Below are positions 17,383-25,224 of a stretch of 64,000 nt of DNA, piece by piece (position 1 is the first letter of the stretch; the number at the start of each line of letters is the position of its first letter). The notes below the pieces were generated by a model. The model did no database searches, was not told the origin of the DNA, and worked only from the letters and a program-made list of their open reading frames with translations. A program made the position numbers and the translations under genes. Source of the DNA: JANQOH01 sp965242575 (lineage in GTDB: Bacteria > Pseudomonadota > Alphaproteobacteria > UBA7887); contig OZ251461.1 in assembly GCA_965242575.1 (NCBI GenBank), forward strand, positions 496,001 to 560,000, given 5' to 3'.

Positions 17383-17991
17383 ATGCAAGTTTTCGTAAGC
17401 GGCAGACACGTGGAGCTCGGCGAGGCGTTGCGCGGCCGCGTCGAGAGCCGCCTCGCGGCGCGCGTCGGCAAATACTTCCGGCAGGCGCTGGACGCCCAGG
17501 TGCAGTTCTCCAGGGCGCGCCACCTGTATCGGAGCGACATCTCGGTGCATGCGCGGCGCGGCGTCTCGGCGCGCGCCCACGCCGAGGCGGACGACATCCA
17601 GGCCGCGTTCGAAATGGCGGCGGACCGCATCGAGAAGCGCCTGCGGCGCTTCAAGCGGCGGCTGACCGATCACCACGACCGGCGCCCGCCCGCCGCCGAG
17701 GACCCCGCCGCCGACGAGTCCGGCGAGGTCGCGCGGCAGACGGTGCTCGCGGCGGAGAACGAGGACGAGCCGGAGCCGGAGGCGGGAGTCGACGGCCCCG
17801 TCACCATCGCCGAGTCGACGACGCCGATCCACACCCTCGCGGTGCGCGATGCGGTGATGCGGCTGGAGCTGGGCCAGTTGCCGGTGCTCATGTTCCGCAA
17901 CGCCGGCAACGGACGCCACAACGTGGTCTATCGCCGCGAGGACGGAAACATCGGCTGGCTCGACCCCGCCGACCCGGCGGAGCGCGGCTGA
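17383..17991 (+). CDS. hpf: Ribosome hibernation-promoting factor, long form
   Basis: Binds the 30S decoding region and, in the long form, drives 100S ribosome dimers in resting cells. The N-terminal HPF/RaiA domain (MQVFVSGRHVELGEAL to about residue 98, with DIQAAFEMAADRIEKRLRRF) is joined through an acidic linker to the C-terminal dimerisation domain, about residues 145-202 (STTPIHTLAVRDAVMRLEL, GRHNVVYRREDGNIGWLDP). 202 residues, so the long type. It sits between rpoN and ptsN as usual. Confidence 0.94.
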   Translation: MQVFVSGRHVELGEALRGRVESRLAARVGKYFRQALDAQVQFSRARHLYRSDISVHARRGVSARAHAEADDIQAAFEMAADRIEKRLRRFKRRLTDHHDRRPPAAEDPAADESGEVARQTVLAAENEDEPEPEAGVDGPVTIAESTTPIHTLAVRDAVMRLELGQLPVLMFRNAGNGRHNVVYRREDGNIGWLDPADPAERG

Positions 17992-18003
17992 GGGCGCGGG
18001 GCG

Positions 18004-18471
18004 ATGGAGTTAGCGGACCTGCTCCGCCGCGACGCCGTTCTCTCCGGCCTGAAGGCGACGAGCAAGAAGCAGGCGCTGCGGGAGATCGCCGCGCGCGCCG
18101 CGCTGCTGACCGGCGTCGGCGAGCGCCGCGTCCTCGAGGTGCTGCTGGAGCGCGAGCGGCTGGGCAGCACCGGCGTCGGCTTCGGCGTCGCCGTCCCGCA
18201 CGCCAAACTGGCCGAAATCGACCGGCTGTGGGGGCTGTTCGCGCGGTTCGACACGCCGATCCCGTTCGACGCGGTGGACGACCGCCCGGTGGACCTGATG
18301 TTCATGCTTCTGGCGCCCGACACCGCCGGCGCCGACCACCTCAAGGCGCTCGCCCGCGTCTCCCGGCTGCTGCGCGACAAGGCGCAGTGCGAGCGGCTGC
18401 GCGGCGCCAGGGGCGAGGACGCGCTCTACGCCGCCCTGGTGGAGCCGGGCGCCGTCGGCAAGGCGGCCTGA
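18004..18471 (+). CDS. ptsN: PTS nitrogen regulatory EIIA component
   Basis: EIIA-Ntr, a phosphoacceptor protein with regulatory targets (potassium, nitrogen, stringent response) and no transport role. The phosphorylated histidine is His66 in GVAVPHAKLAEID; GERRVLEVLLERERLGSTGVGFG precedes it. 155 residues. It begins 12 bp after hpf. With the following hprK, EIIA and HPr genes it makes a near-complete regulatory PTS; EI-Ntr is not in this window. Confidence 0.94.
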   Translation: MELADLLRRDAVLSGLKATSKKQALREIAARAALLTGVGERRVLEVLLERERLGSTGVGFGVAVPHAKLAEIDRLWGLFARFDTPIPFDAVDDRPVDLMFMLLAPDTAGADHLKALARVSRLLRDKAQCERLRGARGEDALYAALVEPGAVGKAA

Positions 18472-18507
18472 CCCGGCGCGGACCGCGCGCCGCCGCGGGC
18501 GCCGGGC

Positions 18508-18996
18508 ATGGCCGGGGCGTGCGTCCACGCCAGTTGCGTCGCCATCGGCGGGCGCGGGGTGCTGCTGGTGGGGCCGTCGGGCTCCGGCAAGTCCGACCTC
18601 GCGCTGCGGCTGGTCGATGGCGGCGCCGAACTGGTCGCCGACGACCGGGTGGCGCTGCGGCGCGCGGGCGGGCGCCTGGTCGCCGACGCGCCGCCGGCGC
18701 TCGCCGGCTTGCTCGAAGTCCGCGGCCTCGGCATCGTTCGCCTGCCGGCGCGCGGGCCGACCGCGCTGGCGCTGGTCGCCGACCTGGACCCGGCGCGCGA
18801 GATCGAGCGCCTGCCCGAGGCGGCGGCCCGCGAGTTGCTCGGCGTCGCGCTGCCGGCGCTGGCGGTGGCGGCGCGGCGCGCCTCGGCGGCCGCGCTGGTC
18901 CGGGCCGCGGCGCGGGCGGCGGCGGGCGGCGCGTGGCGCCCCGTCGCCGGCGCCCTCGGCGGAGACTCTGGCGCGGCGGGGCCGGGCGGGCCATAA
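18508..18996 (+). CDS. hprK: HPr kinase/phosphorylase, short alphaproteobacterial form
   Basis: Phosphorylates HPr on a serine. Only the C-terminal kinase domain is present (162 residues); the N-terminal domain of the Firmicute enzyme is missing, as is usual in alphaproteobacteria. The P-loop GPSGSGKS is at residues 22-29, followed by GGAELVADDRVAL and the conserved LLEVRGLGIVRLPA. Ser48 in the HPr encoded downstream is the likely target. Confidence 0.88.
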   Translation: MAGACVHASCVAIGGRGVLLVGPSGSGKSDLALRLVDGGAELVADDRVALRRAGGRLVADAPPALAGLLEVRGLGIVRLPARGPTALALVADLDPAREIERLPEAAARELLGVALPALAVAARRASAAALVRAAARAAAGGAWRPVAGALGGDSGAAGPGGP

Positions 18997-19026
18997 GCGC
19001 AGGCGTGTCCGGCGGGGAGCGCGGCG

Positions 19027-19434
19027 ATGATTGGCATGGTGCTGGTGACCCACGGCCGCCTGGCGGAGGAGTTCGTCGCCGCGGCGGAGCACGTCGTGGG
19101 CCCTCGCGACGCGATGCGCAGCGTCTGCATCGGCCCCGACGACGACCTGGAGCGGCGGCGCGCCGACATCCTCGACGCCGTCGCCGCGGTCGATGGCGGA
19201 CAGGGGGTGCTGCTGCTCACCGACATGTTCGGCGGCACGCCGTCGAATCTGGCGATCTCGATCATGCGCGAGGCGCGCGTCGAGGTGATCGCCGGGGTCA
19301 ACCTGCCCATGCTGATCAAACTCGCCAGCCTGGACGAGGAGGTGGCGCTGGAGGAGGCCGCCGCCCTGGCCGGCGAGGTGGGGCGGAAATATATCGGCGT
19401 CGCCAGCCGGCTGCTGGAGGGCGAGGCGGAATGA
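19027..19434 (+). CDS. PTS mannose-family EIIA domain protein
   Basis: Stand-alone IIA-Man domain of 135 residues. His9 in MVLVTHGRLAEEFV is the phosphorylation site, and GVLLLTDMFGGTPSNLAIS is the family signature. No IIB, IIC or IID genes are near, so it most likely acts as a regulator fed by HPr. Its stop overlaps the HPr start (ATGA). Confidence 0.92.
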   Translation: MIGMVLVTHGRLAEEFVAAAEHVVGPRDAMRSVCIGPDDDLERRRADILDAVAAVDGGQGVLLLTDMFGGTPSNLAISIMREARVEVIAGVNLPMLIKLASLDEEVALEEAAALAGEVGRKYIGVASRLLEGEAE

Positions 19435-19703
19435 CGGCGGCGGCGCGCGTCGTCACCGTCGTCAACCGCCGCGGGCTGCACGCCCGCGCGTCGGCGCGGT
19501 TCGTCAAACTGGCGTCGGAGTTCGCGGCCGAGGTGACGGTGGCGCGCAACGGCGCGGAGGTGTCCGGCCGGTCGATCATGGGCCTGATGATGCTGGCGGC
19601 CGGCCCCGGCAGCACGCTCGAGCTCGCCGCCGACGGCCCCGACGCGGCGGCGGCCCTCGACGCCCTGGCGGCGCTGGTCGCCGACCGCTTCGGCGAGGAG
19701 TGA
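19431..19703 (+). CDS. ptsH: Phosphocarrier protein HPr (NPr-type)
   Basis: Small phosphotransfer protein of 90 residues. His17 in NRRGLHARASARFVKL receives phosphate from enzyme I; Ser48 in SGRSIMGLMMLAA is the position used by HPr kinase. Together with hprK this keeps both phosphorylation sites. It is the last gene of the PTS-Ntr run and is followed by the ahcY promoter region. Confidence 0.95.
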   Translation: MTAAARVVTVVNRRGLHARASARFVKLASEFAAEVTVARNGAEVSGRSIMGLMMLAAGPGSTLELAADGPDAAAALDALAALVADRFGEE

Positions 19704-19719
19704 ACGGCGCCGGGGCGCG

Positions 19720-19751
19720 TTGACGGCTTGCATAAGGATATGTTTATATCC
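19720..19751 (+). promoter_or_regulatory. ahcY promoter with overlapping palindromic operator candidate
   Basis: TTGACG at 19720-19725 and a 17-base spacer lead to TTTATA at 19743-19748. Overlapping the -10 is the perfect palindrome GGATAT-GTTT-ATATCC (19736-19751), part of CATAAGGATATGTTTATATC. This AT-rich patch stands out in GC-rich DNA. It looks like an operator; from memory it resembles ArsR-family (SahR-like) sites at methionine-cycle genes, but this has not been checked. Confidence 0.5.
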
Positions 19752-19792
19752 CCGCGCCGCCCCGCCGGGCGCGATGTCCCTGGAGATTCCGG

Positions 19793-21088
19793 ATGACCGA
19801 AACCGCCGACCGCCAGGTCGCCGACATGGCGCTCGCCGATTGGGGGCGCAAAGAGATAGCCCTCGCCGAGGCGGAAATGCCCGGGCTGATGGCGCTGCGC
19901 GAGGAATACGCCGCCGCGCGCCCGCTCGCCGGCGCGCGAATCGCCGGCTGCCTGCACATGACCATCCAGACCGCGGTGCTCATGGAGACGCTGCGGGCGC
20001 TCGGCGCCGAGCTGCGCTGGTCCAGCTGCAACGTCTTCTCGACCCAAGACCACGCGGCGGCGGCGATGGCGGCGGCGGGATTCCCCGTCTTCGCCTGGAA
20101 GGGCGAGACCGACGAGGAGTTCTGGCGCTGCATCGACCGCACCGTGCGCGGTCCCGGCGGCTGGACTCCGAACATGATCCTCGACGACGGCGGCGACCTG
20201 ACCGGGGTCATGCACGAGAAACATCCGGAGCTGATGGCCGGGGTGCGCGGCCTGTCGGAGGAGACGACGACGGGGGTCCACCGCCTTTACGAAATGGAGC
20301 GGGCGGGGACGCTGGCGGCGCCGGCGATCAACGTCAACGACTCGGTCACCAAGTCGAAGTTCGACAACCTCTACGGCTGCCGCGAAAGCCTGGTGGACGG
20401 CATCCGCCGCGCGACCGACGTCATGCTCGCCGGCAAGGTCGCGGTGGTGGCCGGCTACGGCGACGTGGGCAAGGGTTCGGCGGAGTCGCTGCGCAGCGCC
20501 GGCGCGCGGGTGACGGTCACCGAGATCGACCCGATCTGCGCCCTCCAGGCGGCGATGGAGGGTTTCCAGGTGGCGACGATGGACGAGGCGGCGCCCGTCG
20601 GCGACGTGTTCGTGACCGCCACCGGCAATATCGACGTGATCACGCTGGAGCACATGCGCGCCATGAAGGACGGCGCCATCGTGTGCAACATCGGCCACTT
20701 CGATTCGGAGATCCAGATCGCCGCGCTCGGCAACATGGAGTGGGACGAGATCAAGCCGCAGGTCGACCGGGTGGTCTTCCCCGACGGCAAGGGGATCGTC
20801 GTCCTGGCCAAGGGGCGGCTGGTCAATCTCGGCTGCGCCACCGGCCATCCGAGTTTCGTGATGAGCGCGTCGTTCACCAACCAAGTGCTGGCGCAGATCG
20901 AACTCTGGACCAACCACGCGGCCTACGAAAAGAAGGTCTATACCCTGCCCAAGCGCCTCGACGAGAAGGTGGCGGCGCTGCACCTGGAGAAGGTGGGCGC
21001 CCGGCTCACCGCGCTGTCGCAAGCGCAGGCGGACTACATCGCCGTCCCCGTGGAGGGGCCGTTCAAGCCCGACTACTACCGCTACTGA
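19793..21088 (+). CDS. ahcY: Adenosylhomocysteinase
   Basis: Hydrolyses S-adenosylhomocysteine to adenosine and homocysteine, clearing the product of SAM-dependent methylation. NAD-binding loop GYGDVGKGSAESLRSAGARV at about residue 222; substrate region INVNDSVTKSKFDNLYGC; C-terminus PVEGPFKPDYYRY is the family's invariant tail. 431 residues, full length. Own promoter upstream, converging with the D-aminoacylase gene 47 bp downstream. Confidence 0.97.
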   Translation: MTETADRQVADMALADWGRKEIALAEAEMPGLMALREEYAAARPLAGARIAGCLHMTIQTAVLMETLRALGAELRWSSCNVFSTQDHAAAAMAAAGFPVFAWKGETDEEFWRCIDRTVRGPGGWTPNMILDDGGDLTGVMHEKHPELMAGVRGLSEETTTGVHRLYEMERAGTLAAPAINVNDSVTKSKFDNLYGCRESLVDGIRRATDVMLAGKVAVVAGYGDVGKGSAESLRSAGARVTVTEIDPICALQAAMEGFQVATMDEAAPVGDVFVTATGNIDVITLEHMRAMKDGAIVCNIGHFDSEIQIAALGNMEWDEIKPQVDRVVFPDGKGIVVLAKGRLVNLGCATGHPSFVMSASFTNQVLAQIELWTNHAAYEKKVYTLPKRLDEKVAALHLEKVGARLTALSQAQADYIAVPVEGPFKPDYYRY

Positions 21089-21135
21089 CGCGGGTCCGGG
21101 TCTTTCTGCCCGGGGCGGACGGCGGCGGGGAACCC

Positions 21136-22836
21136 TCAGTTTCGCGCCAGCGGGCCGCGGAGCAGGCGGCCGGGAAGCGCGCCGGTGGGCTCGCCGCCGC
21201 GCAGCGCGATCTCGCCGCCGACCACGGCGGCGGCGATGCCGTCGGCCTTTTGCAGCAGGCGCCGCGCGCCCGCCGGCAGGTCGTCCGCCACCTCCGGCAT
21301 GCGCGGCGCGACGGCGTCGGGGTCGAACACCACGATGTCGGCGGCCATCCCCTCGCGCAGCAGGCCGCGGTCGTGGAAGCCCCACCGCGTCGCCGTGTCG
21401 TAGGTGAGGAGGCGCACCGCCTCCTCCAGCGCGAACGCCTCCTCCTGCCGCACCCAATGGCTCAGCAGATGGGTTTGCAGCGACGAGTCCATGATCTGCG
21501 ACACGTGCGCGCCCGAATCCGAGAACGTCACCACCGAATCGGGGTGTTTCATCAGCGCCAGCGCTGCGTCCTGGTCCTCGTTGGCGAGCGGCTGGCGGAA
21601 GAACAGCTCCAGGTCGTGCTCCAGCGCCAGGTCGATCATCGCCTCGACCGGGGCGACGCCGCGTTCGCGGGCGATCTCCGCCATCGACCGGTGCGGGCGC
21701 GCCACCCGGTCCATGACGTAGAAGATGTCCCATTCCGGCGGGCGCGCCTCGGCGCCGATCGCCTCCGGCCCGTCATGCGGGCGCTCCGCCGCCGCGACCA
21801 GTTTCGCGCGCGTCTCCGGGTCGGCCAGCGCGGCCTTCTGCGCCGCCAGCGGGCGGGCGCGGACGTCGCGCCACACCTCGCGCGAGTCGAACGGCATGTT
21901 GGTGCGGAACGACAGGATCGAATTGAGCTCGCGGCTGTGGACCTGCGGGAAGATGCGCGCGCCGGCGCGGTTGCCCTCGGCGACGATGTCGTAGAAGCGG
22001 CGCCACTGGCCGGGCCGTTCGCGGCGGCTCAGGCTGCCGAAGGTGACGGGCCGCCCGGTCTCGATCGACAGGCCGGCGAGCGACCGGTACACGCCCTCCA
22101 TGTAGGCGTCCTCGCCGCGCTCCATCGCCAGCTGGAATATCCCGGCGCCGATATCGCCCATGCCGCGCACGATGGCGCGGACCTCGTCGAACGGCGCGGC
22201 GCGGCTCGCCACCGGGCGGTCGTCCGACGTCCGATGGCTGGGGCTGCGCGAGGTGGAGAAGCCGATGGCGCCGGCGCGCACCGACTCCTGGACCAGCCGG
22301 ACCATCCGGTCCCGCTCGTCCTCCGTCGCGGCGGCGTCGAACGCGCGCTCCCCCATGACGTAGGTGCGCAGCGCCGAATGGCCGACGTAGCCGGCGTAGT
22401 TGATCGCCTTCGGCGCCGCCTCCACCGCGTCGAGATATTCGGGGTAGCTCTCCCACGACCAGTCGATGCCGGCGAGCATGGCGTCGCGCGAGATGTCCTC
22501 CGCGCGCTCGAGGTTGCGGAACACGTAATCGGTCTCGGACTCGCGGCAGGGCGCCAGGGTGAAGCCGCAATTGCCCATAACGACGGTGGTGACGCCGTGG
22601 TAGCAGGAGCAACTGCCGAGCGGGTCCCAGAACGCCTGCGCGTCCATATGGGTGTGGCCGTCGACGAAGCCGGGGGCGACCACGTGGCCCTCGGCGTCGA
22701 TGACATGGTCGGCGGGCGCCGTTATCCGCCCGATGCGGGCGATGACGCCGTCCTTCACGCCCACATCGGCGCGGTAGCGGGGCATGCCCGACCCGTCCAC
22801 CACCATGCCGTTCCTGATCGCCAGGTCGAATTCCAC
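21136..22836 (-). CDS. N-acyl-D-amino-acid deacylase family amidohydrolase
   Basis: Metal-dependent amidohydrolase of 566 residues. MxFDLAIRNGMVVDGSG begins the protein, the metal-binding HxH is in GFVDGHTHMDAQAF, and GVTTVVMGNCGFTLAPC is the signature of the D-aminoacylase/dihydroorotase-like branch. The late FSDSGAHVSQIMD gives a further metal-site Asp/His. GTG start at 22836 with AGGG upstream; earlier in-frame residues are Arg/Ala-rich and unlike the family. Substrate could be an N-acyl-D-amino acid, but members of this family vary. Confidence 0.85.
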   Translation of the reverse strand: MEFDLAIRNGMVVDGSGMPRYRADVGVKDGVIARIGRITAPADHVIDAEGHVVAPGFVDGHTHMDAQAFWDPLGSCSCYHGVTTVVMGNCGFTLAPCRESETDYVFRNLERAEDISRDAMLAGIDWSWESYPEYLDAVEAAPKAINYAGYVGHSALRTYVMGERAFDAAATEDERDRMVRLVQESVRAGAIGFSTSRSPSHRTSDDRPVASRAAPFDEVRAIVRGMGDIGAGIFQLAMERGEDAYMEGVYRSLAGLSIETGRPVTFGSLSRRERPGQWRRFYDIVAEGNRAGARIFPQVHSRELNSILSFRTNMPFDSREVWRDVRARPLAAQKAALADPETRAKLVAAAERPHDGPEAIGAEARPPEWDIFYVMDRVARPHRSMAEIARERGVAPVEAMIDLALEHDLELFFRQPLANEDQDAALALMKHPDSVVTFSDSGAHVSQIMDSSLQTHLLSHWVRQEEAFALEEAVRLLTYDTATRWGFHDRGLLREGMAADIVVFDPDAVAPRMPEVADDLPAGARRLLQKADGIAAAVVGGEIALRGGEPTGALPGRLLRGPLARN

Positions 22837-22905
22837 GCCGCCCTCCCCTTCCGCCCGCGCCGGGGCGGGAGTATAGCACCGCGCGGCGGGACACGGGCGG
22901 CGGCG

Positions 22906-23360
22906 ATGGCGGGAAGGTTCTTCGAACGCCCGATCCTCGACTCGCCCTATGCGCGTCCGTCGCGGCATTGGCGGCTCGATTCCGAGGGCCAGCCGGCCGA
23001 CACGATCGTCGACGGGCGGCAGGCGGTGTCGTTCCTCGCGCCGGTCCCGAAGCCGCGCAAGCGCGGGCGCGGCCGGGGCGCGATGGTCCTCGACGCGGCG
23101 GCGGAGCGGCTCTCGGACGGGAACCGGCAATACGACCTGGCCGACCTCATCGGTGGAGTCCGCCGCGCCGTCGACGCGTGGCGGAGCCTCCCCGAGGAGC
23201 AATGGCGGGTGACGCCGGAGACGGCGCGCCTGCTGCGCCACTGGCGGAGCCGCCGCTTCGCCGGCCTGCTTCATCGTCGTCTGCAACAACACCGCGACGT
23301 CGAAACTGGTTTACGACTACGTCTCCGGCTTCCGCCGCGCGCCGCCCGGCGGCGTAAAAC
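22906..23360 (+). pseudogene. Remnant of a restriction-type DEAD/DEAH helicase-endonuclease (BPTD_3080-like), internally deleted
   Basis: The frame starting at ATG 22906 gives about 120 residues (FFERPILDSPYARPSRHW, then IVDGRQAVSFLAPVPKPRKR) that match, from memory, the N-terminus of large type III-like restriction helicases. At about 23266 the match jumps to the +1 frame, where FIVVCNNTATSKLVYDYVSG reads like a segment hundreds of residues further on in the same family. The sequence then runs straight into the GC-rich repeat array. So a gene of perhaps 3 kb has been reduced to two joined fragments by deletion with a frame change. The family assignment is from recall, not a search. Confidence 0.6.
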
Positions 23361-23384
23361 CCGGTAGCGAACGTCCGAGGCCGC

Positions 23385-23906
23385 GGACGGGCGGGCGTCC
23401 GGGATGGGGGGCGGTCCGGGAGTTCCGGGATAACCGGGCGGGCCGCGCGCCGGCGCGGCGCCCGGATCCGGGATTGCGGGTTCGCAATTGCGGGATTTGC
23501 GGGACGCGGGGCGGGCGGGCCTCCGGGACGGGGGCGGTCCGGGAGTTCCGGGACAACCGGGCGGGGCCGCGCGCCGGCGCATCGCCCGGATCCGGGATTG
23601 CGGGTTCGCAATTGCGGGATTTGCGGGATGCGAAGCGGGCGGGCCTCCGGGACGGGGGAATTCCGGGAGAACCGGGCGAAGCGACGCGGTTCCCGGATCC
23701 GGGATTGCGGGTTCGCAATTGCGGGATTTGCGGGACGCGAGGCGGGCGGGCTTCCGGGACGGGGGAATTCCGGGAGAACCGGGCGGGGCGGCGCGGCGCC
23801 CGGATCCGGGATCGCGGATGCGCGATTGCGGGATACGGGCCGTCGGCGTGTCGCGCTTCGCGCGAGGCGGGCAGGACGCCCGCGCACCCGGGATAGGGGA
23901 GTTCCG
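23385..23906. repeat. Array of GC-rich 107-124 bp imperfect repeats
   Basis: The palindrome CCCGGATCCGGG followed by ATTGCGGGTTCGCAATTGCG recurs at 23461, 23585 and 23692, with a degraded copy at 23799, giving spacings of 124, 107 and 107. Between them a second block (TCCGGGAGTTCCGGGA or GAATTCCGGGAGAACCGGG) also repeats, and a partial unit precedes the first copy. Unit lengths are not multiples of three and all frames are open on both strands, so the long reading frames here are by-products of lack of stop codons. No cas genes; not a CRISPR array. Confidence 0.85.
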
Positions 23907-23948
23907 GGAGAACCGGGCGGGGCCGCGCATGGGCGCGGCGTGCGATTC

Positions 23949-24112
23949 CCCTGGGAGCGCCGGCGTCCTCGCCGGCCCGCGCGAAGCGCGCTCCCGGCCA
24001 TTGCGAAAGCCGGCGACCGACGGGCGCGCGCACGGGTCGGGGCTGGCGCGCAACCGGGCGGGGCGGCGCGCCGTCATCGACGATGCCGGCGAGGACGCCG
24101 GCGGTCCCAGGG
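23949..24112. repeat. Long inverted repeat, 28 bp arms, same family as 2903-2986
   Basis: Left arm 23949-23976 and right arm 24085-24112 are reverse complements at 27 of 28 positions. The arm core GCGCCGGCGTCCTCGCCGGC is nearly that of the glpX-recJ palindrome. The 108-base interior has no recognisable gene. Confidence 0.8.
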
Positions 24113-24480
24113 AGATCGGTGGGGTGGGATCGGGCCATGCACACGCCTCGCGAATTGCGCCTCCGGGATTCCGGGAGAGGCCGCGCGCCGAGGCGCTGCT
24201 TGCCGGCGGGGCAGCGTGCGCCGACGGGCCCGCCGGGGCATCCGGATCTCTTCCCCATTAAAGCGCGTTCGCGGCCCTTGCGGGAGAGGACCATGGTCCG
24301 CCCGGCTTGGCGCCGTTGACGGCGGCGACCCCGGCCCCGGCGAAGCGCGCCGCGGCCGAAAAGCCGGAGGGGATTGACCGCCTCGCCGGGACAAGGCAAT
24401 CCGGAGTCCGGCCGCGGAGCGGATGTGCGACGCCGCGATTCGCGCGCGGTGATCGTCGGCGCAAGATTCGGGATGGGAAG
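24113..24480. other. Gene-free stretch beyond the repeats
   Basis: I see no gene, RNA or clear promoter here. It holds fragments reminiscent of the upstream repeats (for example CTCCGGGATTCCGGGAGAGG at 24162-24181) and a gradual fall in GC content toward the following small gene. Confidence 0.5.
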
Positions 24481-24500
24481 CCGCCGGAGGATGACGTCGA

Positions 24501-24710
24501 ATGCCGGATCGCAAACCCCGAACGTCCGATGGCGGCCCGCGGAATCGAACGGAGGGAAAGCCGGACCGAGATCGATCCGATCGTTCATCTGCGTCCGGAA
24601 GCATCGATTTTGCGGACGTTGCGGACGGAGGAGCGATCACGGTCACCAATACGCTGAAACCCGAACACCCTACCCGTCCGGAGCGTCCCCCGAAGGGAAA
24701 AGACGACTAG
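24501..24710 (+). CDS. Small hypothetical protein, hydrophilic
   Basis: 69 residues, rich in Arg, Asp, Pro and Lys, starting MPDRKPRTSDGGPRNRTEGK and ending RPERPPKGKDD. The middle part FADVADGGAITVTNTLKPEH is its only less disordered region. A clear GGAGG lies 10 bases before the ATG, and the stop is 4 bp before the next ATG, which argues that this is a real gene forming a pair with the decayed one after it. No function recognised. Confidence 0.55.
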   Translation: MPDRKPRTSDGGPRNRTEGKPDRDRSDRSSASGSIDFADVADGGAITVTNTLKPEHPTRPERPPKGKDD

Positions 24711-24714
24711 AACG

Positions 24715-25132
24715 ATGGACGATCTCGACGACAGGACATACGATCTCCTCTTCGCCGTCCGGCGCTCGGTTCGCTATCACGACCGGCGGCGGCGCTTCTA
24801 CGAGATATGGAACACTGTCACGGTCGCGGGCGCGCCGCGCCGACCGTCACGGCGATCTCGCGCGGCAGTTCATCGTGCTGGAGCAAGAGTTCTCCCACGG
24901 ACGCAATCTCAACGACGGTGAATACGAAACCCTGACGCGGCGGCGGCTGGGGATCGAATCGAGCGAACCGACCGTGCTCCGGTTACTCGACCTCATGTGT
25001 AATTACGAGGTTCTGCGCTCGATCGGCGACGTCAAACGACCCCCACGGATACCTTGGTTCCGTCGGGTATTGTCGCAGTGGTTAAGCCAGACTGAGTACG
25101 CGATCCGCGCAAGCGCGGATGCGGAGCGATAG
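24715..25132 (+). pseudogene. Decayed hypothetical gene, N- and C-terminal parts in different frames
   Basis: From ATG 24715 the frame reads MDDLDDRTYDLLFAVRRSV then RRFYEIWNTVTVAGA. At about 24833 the sensible protein continues in another frame as RADRHGDLARQFIVLEQEF, then GIESSEPTVLRLLDLMCNYE and WFRRVLSQWLSQTEYAIR, ending at 25132. Proteins with this N- and C-terminal pattern that I recall have a membrane-spanning middle, which is missing here, so deletion plus frameshift is likely. Function unknown; such genes occur in phage-like or accessory regions. Confidence 0.5.
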
Positions 25133-25139
25133 CGCTCCG
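25103..25139. terminator. Two adjacent hairpins at the end of the decayed gene
   Basis: ATCCGCGC-AA-GCGCGGAT (25103-25120) is directly followed by CGGAGCG-ATAG-CGCTCCG (25122-25139). Both stems are perfect. There is no clear T-run, so termination is only a possibility. Confidence 0.4.
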
Positions 25140-25224
25140 ATTCCGCACGCGATAGGGGAGCAAGGGCCGTGTAAGCCGAAATCCGATCAAGATGTAAGTC
25201 GATACGCTACCATACCCATCCCCA

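Noticed and set aside
18004..19703. Sugar-uptake PTS operon
   Set aside because: Only EIIA-Ntr, EIIA-Man-like, HPr and HPr kinase are present, with no membrane permease; this is the regulatory PTS-Ntr set.
19704..19792. SAH riboswitch before ahcY
   Set aside because: The leader is too short after the predicted start and shows a DNA palindrome at the -10, not the compact pseudoknot expected.
23461..23850. CRISPR-like spacing of repeats
   Set aside because: Intervening sequences repeat as well, units are too long, and no cas genes are near.
23271..24588. Long frames on both strands through the repeat array with repeating peptides
   Set aside because: Repeat periods are 107 and 124 bases, so the peptide repeats arise in all frames; there is no conserved start or ribosome binding site.
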